Assembly: GCA_041653315.1 (NCBI GenBank)
Contig: JBAZFO010000003.1
Coordinates: 6,531-70,530 of the forward strand
Length of the DNA stretch: 64,000 nt
Origin: Candidatus Micrarchaeia archaeon
GTDB lineage: Archaea > Micrarchaeota > Micrarchaeia > Anstonellales > JAHKLY01
Direction of reading: 5' to 3'
Position numbers and translations under genes: made by a program. Within the stretch, counting starts at the first letter, position 1, and each line of letters opens with the position of its first letter. Below the pieces are notes generated by a model. That model ran no database searches, was not told the DNA's origin, and saw only the letters and a program-made list of their open reading frames with translations. Below are positions 60,638-64,000 of this stretch, one piece after another.

Positions 60638-61909
60638 TTATGCCTTTTTAGGTTCTACTTCTAGAACAACACCAGCTGCTACTGTTTGACCCATATCTCT
60701 TATAGCAAATCTTCCAAGTGGGCCATAGTCTTTGTATGTTTCAATTACAACTGGTTTTAAAGGTTTAAATTTAATTATTGCAATATCTCCTGTTTTTACA
60801 AAATCTGGATTTTTTTCTGCTGTTGCTCCAGTCTTTGGATCCTTTTTCTCTAAAATCTCAATTACTTGACAAGGTAATTGTGCAGTATGTATATGGAATA
60901 CTGGTGTATAACCCTTTCCAATTGCTGTTGGATGATCTAAAACAACAACTTGTGCAGTGAATGTTTCTGCTACTGTTGGGGGCCTTTCTGCAGGTCCTAC
61001 AACATAACCTCTTTTAATTGCAGTTTTATCTACACCTTTTACATTAAATCCAATATTATCTCCAGGTCCTGCTGAAGATAATTCTTGATGATGCATTTCC
61101 ATTTTCTTTACATCTGTTTTAATTCCAGAAGGCATAATTGAAATTGCCATACCTGGTTTAATTATTCCAGTTTCAACTCTTCCTACAGGTACTGTTCCAT
61201 GTCCGGTAATTGTATAAACATCTTGAATTGGTAATCTTAGATCTTTATCAGTTGGTTTTGCTGGTGGAACAAATGAATCTAACAATTTAACTAGACATTC
61301 ACCTTTATACCAAGGCATATTTTCACTTTTTGCTGTTATATTGTCTCCTTTATATGCTGAAATTGGTATAAAATTAACTTTTGATACATCATAACCAATT
61401 GATTTAAGCATTTTTGACATTTCTTCTTTAATTTCATTAAATTTACCTTCATCATAATTTACAACATCCATCTTATTCACTGCTATTGCAATTTGATTAA
61501 TACCTAATACTTTTGATAAGAATGCGTGTTCTTTTGTTTGAGGCATTGGTCCTTCTCTTGCAGATACAACTAAAACTGCTGCATCAGCTTGTGAAGCTCC
61601 AGTAATCATGTTTTTAACAAAATCTCTATGCCCTGGTGCATCAATGATTGTAAAATAATATTTATCAGTATTAAATTCTTTATGGTTAACTTCAATTGTA
61701 ACTCCTCTTTCTCTTTCTGCTTTTAATGTATCCATTGTATAAGCGAATTCAAAAGTTGCTTTACCATATTTTTCTGCTTCATCTCTTAATTTTTTTAATT
61801 GCTGTTCTGGTAATGCTTTTGTATCAAATAGGATTCTACCTACTGTTGTTGATTTACCATGGTCTACGTGACCAATAAAAATTAAATTCATATGTTCTTT
61901 ATCTGCCAT
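60638..61909 (-). CDS. tuf: Translation elongation factor 1-alpha
   Basis: From ATG 61909, preceded by GGAGGTGC, the protein has 423 residues. The GTPase motifs are [11 protein letters not shown] (G1), DAPGHRDF (G3), AVNKMDVV (G4) and ISAYKGDN (G5); domains 2 and 3 follow with PVGRVETG and [10 protein letters not shown]. It brings aminoacyl-tRNA to the ribosome. The ORF upstream of this ATG is not used because the ribosome binding site lies inside it. Confidence 0.97.
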   Translation of the reverse strand: MADKEHMNLIFIGHVDHGKSTTVGRILFDTKALPEQQLKKLRDEAEKYGKATFEFAYTMDTLKAERERGVTIEVNHKEFNTDKYYFTIIDAPGHRDFVKNMITGASQADAAVLVVSAREGPMPQTKEHAFLSKVLGINQIAIAVNKMDVVNYDEGKFNEIKEEMSKMLKSIGYDVSKVNFIPISAYKGDNITAKSENMPWYKGECLVKLLDSFVPPAKPTDKDLRLPIQDVYTITGHGTVPVGRVETGIIKPGMAISIMPSGIKTDVKKMEMHHQELSSAGPGDNIGFNVKGVDKTAIKRGYVVGPAERPPTVAETFTAQVVVLDHPTAIGKGYTPVFHIHTAQLPCQVIEILEKKDPKTGATAEKNPDFVKTGDIAIIKFKPLKPVVIETYKDYGPLGRFAIRDMGQTVAAGVVLEVEPKKA

Positions 61910-62044
61910 TATATAGCACCTCCACTTTATCATTTTTTAAAAATACTTCTAAACGTTCTGCAAACGAGACAGAATTTAGTATTGTTTATTTAAGTATAAG
62001 TATTTAAAAATGTTTCGTAAGTTTTAGCAAACATATAATATATT

Positions 62045-63562
62045 CTACTCTTTATTTTGATTATTTAAAATATTAAGAACTTCTTCTATAGATTTATTTA
62101 ACTCTTCAGCAATAAGAGTCACTGGGATATTATATTTAATATGTAATTTTAATCTATGATTAGGATCATTAATAATTGCTTTTAATTTTTCTTTTGCTTT
62201 ATCTGAGAATAATTCTGGTTTTTCAGTAGCAATATATTTTATAATTCTTGAAAAAGTTCCAGAAGGATTTGCAAGAAGTAATGGATCATCAAATAAATCA
62301 ATTATTTTTTCAATAATTTCTGGGGTTGCAATTTCAATTTTTTCTTCTAATACTTTAACAATCATGTTTATTTTTTTATTATCTACAAAAAAGATATTCA
62401 TTTCAGCCCCCGTCTCTCTAGTCATTGATAATTCAACCACTTCTTCTAAATTTTTAGTGGTAAATAAATTGGGATTATTTATTAAAATGTCATATACATT
62501 AATTTTACTTGTAAATGGAGAATAATGATCAATAATTGGATTAAAATTGTCATACCAAAAATAATCAATAAGTATTGAAAGTCCTTTTTCTGTTAATTCA
62601 GGATCTTTTTTCATTAAACTTATTACTAAATTTAATAAAAAGAATTCTCTAATTTTTCTGCTTTCTATTAGTGATTCTGTTAAATTAAATATCTCCTTAG
62701 AAAGACTCGGGATGTGCTTAGTCATGTATAATAAAATATATAAAAATTCTTTTGAATTAGGTCCTTCTATTCCTTTTTCTATGTACTCAACACTATTTAA
62801 AAATAATTCGGGTCTTTTAGAAAGTAAAACAGTTAAAACATCATATAATTCTGGAGTTTTTATATTATTTTCTAGTATACAATTAACCATTTCTTCAGTT
62901 CCTAATTCTGGTTTTGCTTTCAAAACTATTTCAATAGAATCTAAAATTAAATTTATAAAAACAGGTTTCCCTTTCCAAGATACTTTATGAATAAAATTTA
63001 AAAGATCCATTATATTCTTGGTATCAAACAGTTCAGGGTTTGATTCAGCCCTTAAGTGTATTGCATCGGCATGTATAAAATCATTATACATAAATGAATA
63101 CCTTAAAGTTAAATATATATTTTCTGTGAAAAAATCCAAAAATGATTTATCAGGTATAGCATTTTCTGATTTAAAATATTGAAGATATAATTCTAATGCA
63201 TTTTTCTTAGCTATTGGATTATTAAACAAAGATACTAATAAGTCAGTATTCAATAAAAATTCTCTTCTGTTTTCATAAGATTGTTGTGCATAACCAGTAG
63301 AAGAATGATGCATCAATATATATTTATCATAAATAAAATCTTTACATCCTCTTGTTAATTTTAAATCTGTTAAACCTGCCATAAGTACACGAATTTCAAT
63401 TCTTTCCCAAGGAACAAAATCTGTATTTTTTAACTTTTTAATATACTCTTGTTCTAATTCTAAAAATCTTCCAAATGCCCCATATTCTGGGAAATATTTT
63501 GTATATTTAGTATAAAGTTCTTTCATAGCCTCTTCGTTTTTTGAATCTAAAACACTTTCCAT
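62045..63562 (-). CDS. Helical-repeat protein, 505 residues, probably the C-terminal part of a larger frameshifted gene
   Basis: All-helical protein (KKNALELYLQYFKSENAIPDKSFLDFFTENIYL) of the solenoid type, ending in a helix-turn-helix-like IPVTLIAEELNKSIEEVLNILNNQ. Before the ATG at 63562 the same frame stays protein-like for about 30 codons (YLEFTDQQIKYFKENDPNNALERALFS) without a start codon, overlapping the end of the upstream gene. A frameshift around 63640-63670 may have split one gene. Function unknown. Confidence 0.55.
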   Translation of the reverse strand: MESVLDSKNEEAMKELYTKYTKYFPEYGAFGRFLELEQEYIKKLKNTDFVPWERIEIRVLMAGLTDLKLTRGCKDFIYDKYILMHHSSTGYAQQSYENRREFLLNTDLLVSLFNNPIAKKNALELYLQYFKSENAIPDKSFLDFFTENIYLTLRYSFMYNDFIHADAIHLRAESNPELFDTKNIMDLLNFIHKVSWKGKPVFINLILDSIEIVLKAKPELGTEEMVNCILENNIKTPELYDVLTVLLSKRPELFLNSVEYIEKGIEGPNSKEFLYILLYMTKHIPSLSKEIFNLTESLIESRKIREFFLLNLVISLMKKDPELTEKGLSILIDYFWYDNFNPIIDHYSPFTSKINVYDILINNPNLFTTKNLEEVVELSMTRETGAEMNIFFVDNKKINMIVKVLEEKIEIATPEIIEKIIDLFDDPLLLANPSGTFSRIIKYIATEKPELFSDKAKEKLKAIINDPNHRLKLHIKYNIPVTLIAEELNKSIEEVLNILNNQNKE

Positions 63563-63639
63563 AGCAGAAAATAAAGCTCTTTCAAGCGCATTATTCGGAT
63601 CATTTTCTTTAAAATATTTTATTTGTTGGTCTGTAAATT

Positions 63640-64000
63640 CTAAATAATTAAATTTAAAATTTGTTTATTATAATATCTTTTATCTTTATCATTGCTTATA
63701 TTCTCATTTGCTAATAATAAATCATTTATTAATAATTCTTTTTGGTCTAAAAATTCAATAAAATTACAAAATAAATCAACTGTATTGCTAAATATAGATT
63801 GGGAACCCTTCTCAAATAAAGTATTAAAATTATTAATATGCGTGTCTGTAAAAATTACTGAGTTATTTTTTGCTAAATTTTTAAATATATCAAAAAATAA
63901 TTCATCATTCTCTTGGTATATATTAAGATAAATTGGTGGGGCAGCTAGATATCCAAAAAGAACATCTATTTGATTTTCATTAAATAATTCTGATTTATGA
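63640..64000 (-). CDS. C-terminal part of a helical protein (runs off the window)
   Basis: An open frame from the window edge to a TAG at 63640-63642, reading KSELFNENQIDVLFGYLAAPPIYL and later NNFNTLFEKGSQSIFSNTVDLFCNFIEFLDQ. It has the same helical style as the next gene and ends where that frame becomes protein-like, so the two may be parts of one gene separated by a frameshift. Confidence 0.5.
   Translation of the reverse strand, partial: HKSELFNENQIDVLFGYLAAPPIYLNIYQENDELFFDIFKNLAKNNSVIFTDTHINNFNTLFEKGSQSIFSNTVDLFCNFIEFLDQKELLINDLLLANENISNDKDKRYYNKQILNLII

Noticed and set aside
1..64000. Transposase, integrase, CRISPR-Cas, rRNA genes and RNase P RNA
   Set aside because: I looked for these because of the flanked modules and the RNA theme; none could be recognised in either strand of the window.

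Overview
The window is a strongly AT-rich, gene-dense piece of an archaeal chromosome. The archaeal assignment rests on EF-1A with S10, L15e followed by RNase P proteins Rnp3 and Rnp2, fibrillarin with C/D box guide RNAs, archaeal alanyl-tRNA synthetase, CarS (archaeal lipid synthesis), Dph2, a FlaI/FlaJ-type pilus with class III signal peptides, and TATA promoters with many leaderless starts. Small proteins, inteins and intron-rich tRNAs make a DPANN lineage (Woesearchaeota/Pacearchaeota-like) likely; this is inference. Where a ribosome binding site exists it is usually GGTGA or GAGGTGA about 4 to 8 bases before the start.

Layout. 1-4.9 kb: start of dph2, then a restriction-modification pair between perfect 33-bp direct repeats, then an antitoxin with a frameshifted PIN toxin and small unknown genes. 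4.9-9.2 kb: PEP synthase with an intein, and tRNA-Lys with a T-loop intron. 9.2-12.8 kb: nucleotidyltransferase modules, fibrillarin, a ZIP transporter, a C/D sRNA and an AbiE-like pair. 13.4-16.6 kb: glutamate dehydrogenase between 86-bp direct repeats derived from the 3' end of polX. 16.7-22.1 kb: MazF-like module, a repeat-rich surface lipoprotein, and a second AbiE-like pair whose 27-bp flanking repeats copy the 3' end of a C/D sRNA gene. 22-31 kb: DHH phosphoesterase, tRNA-Glu (three introns), AlaX, a two-domain dCTP deaminase-like protein, tRNA-Val and alaS. 31-39.9 kb: two amino acid permeases, lipoprotein, tRNA-Ile with a D-loop intron, a PIN/ERCC4-nuclease operon, another nucleotidyltransferase pair. 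40-50 kb: QueA, HAD phosphatase, CarS, and a divergent type IV pilus locus. 50-57 kb: RtcB ligase with an intein, L15e-Rnp3-Rnp2, tRNA-Ser with two introns. 57.5-64 kb: glycosyltransferase, two helical-repeat proteins, S10 and EF-1A.

Two themes tie the window together. First, RNA processing: all five tRNA genes are interrupted (eight introns, most outside the anticodon loop), several introns are related in sequence, and the window also encodes the ligase (RtcB), two RNase P proteins, fibrillarin and two likely guide RNAs. Three tRNAs also have leaders that repeat the 5' strand of their own acceptor stem inside hairpins. Second, accessory modules sit between exact direct repeats that copy the end of a neighbouring gene, as integrative elements do at att sites, yet no recombinase is visible in the window.
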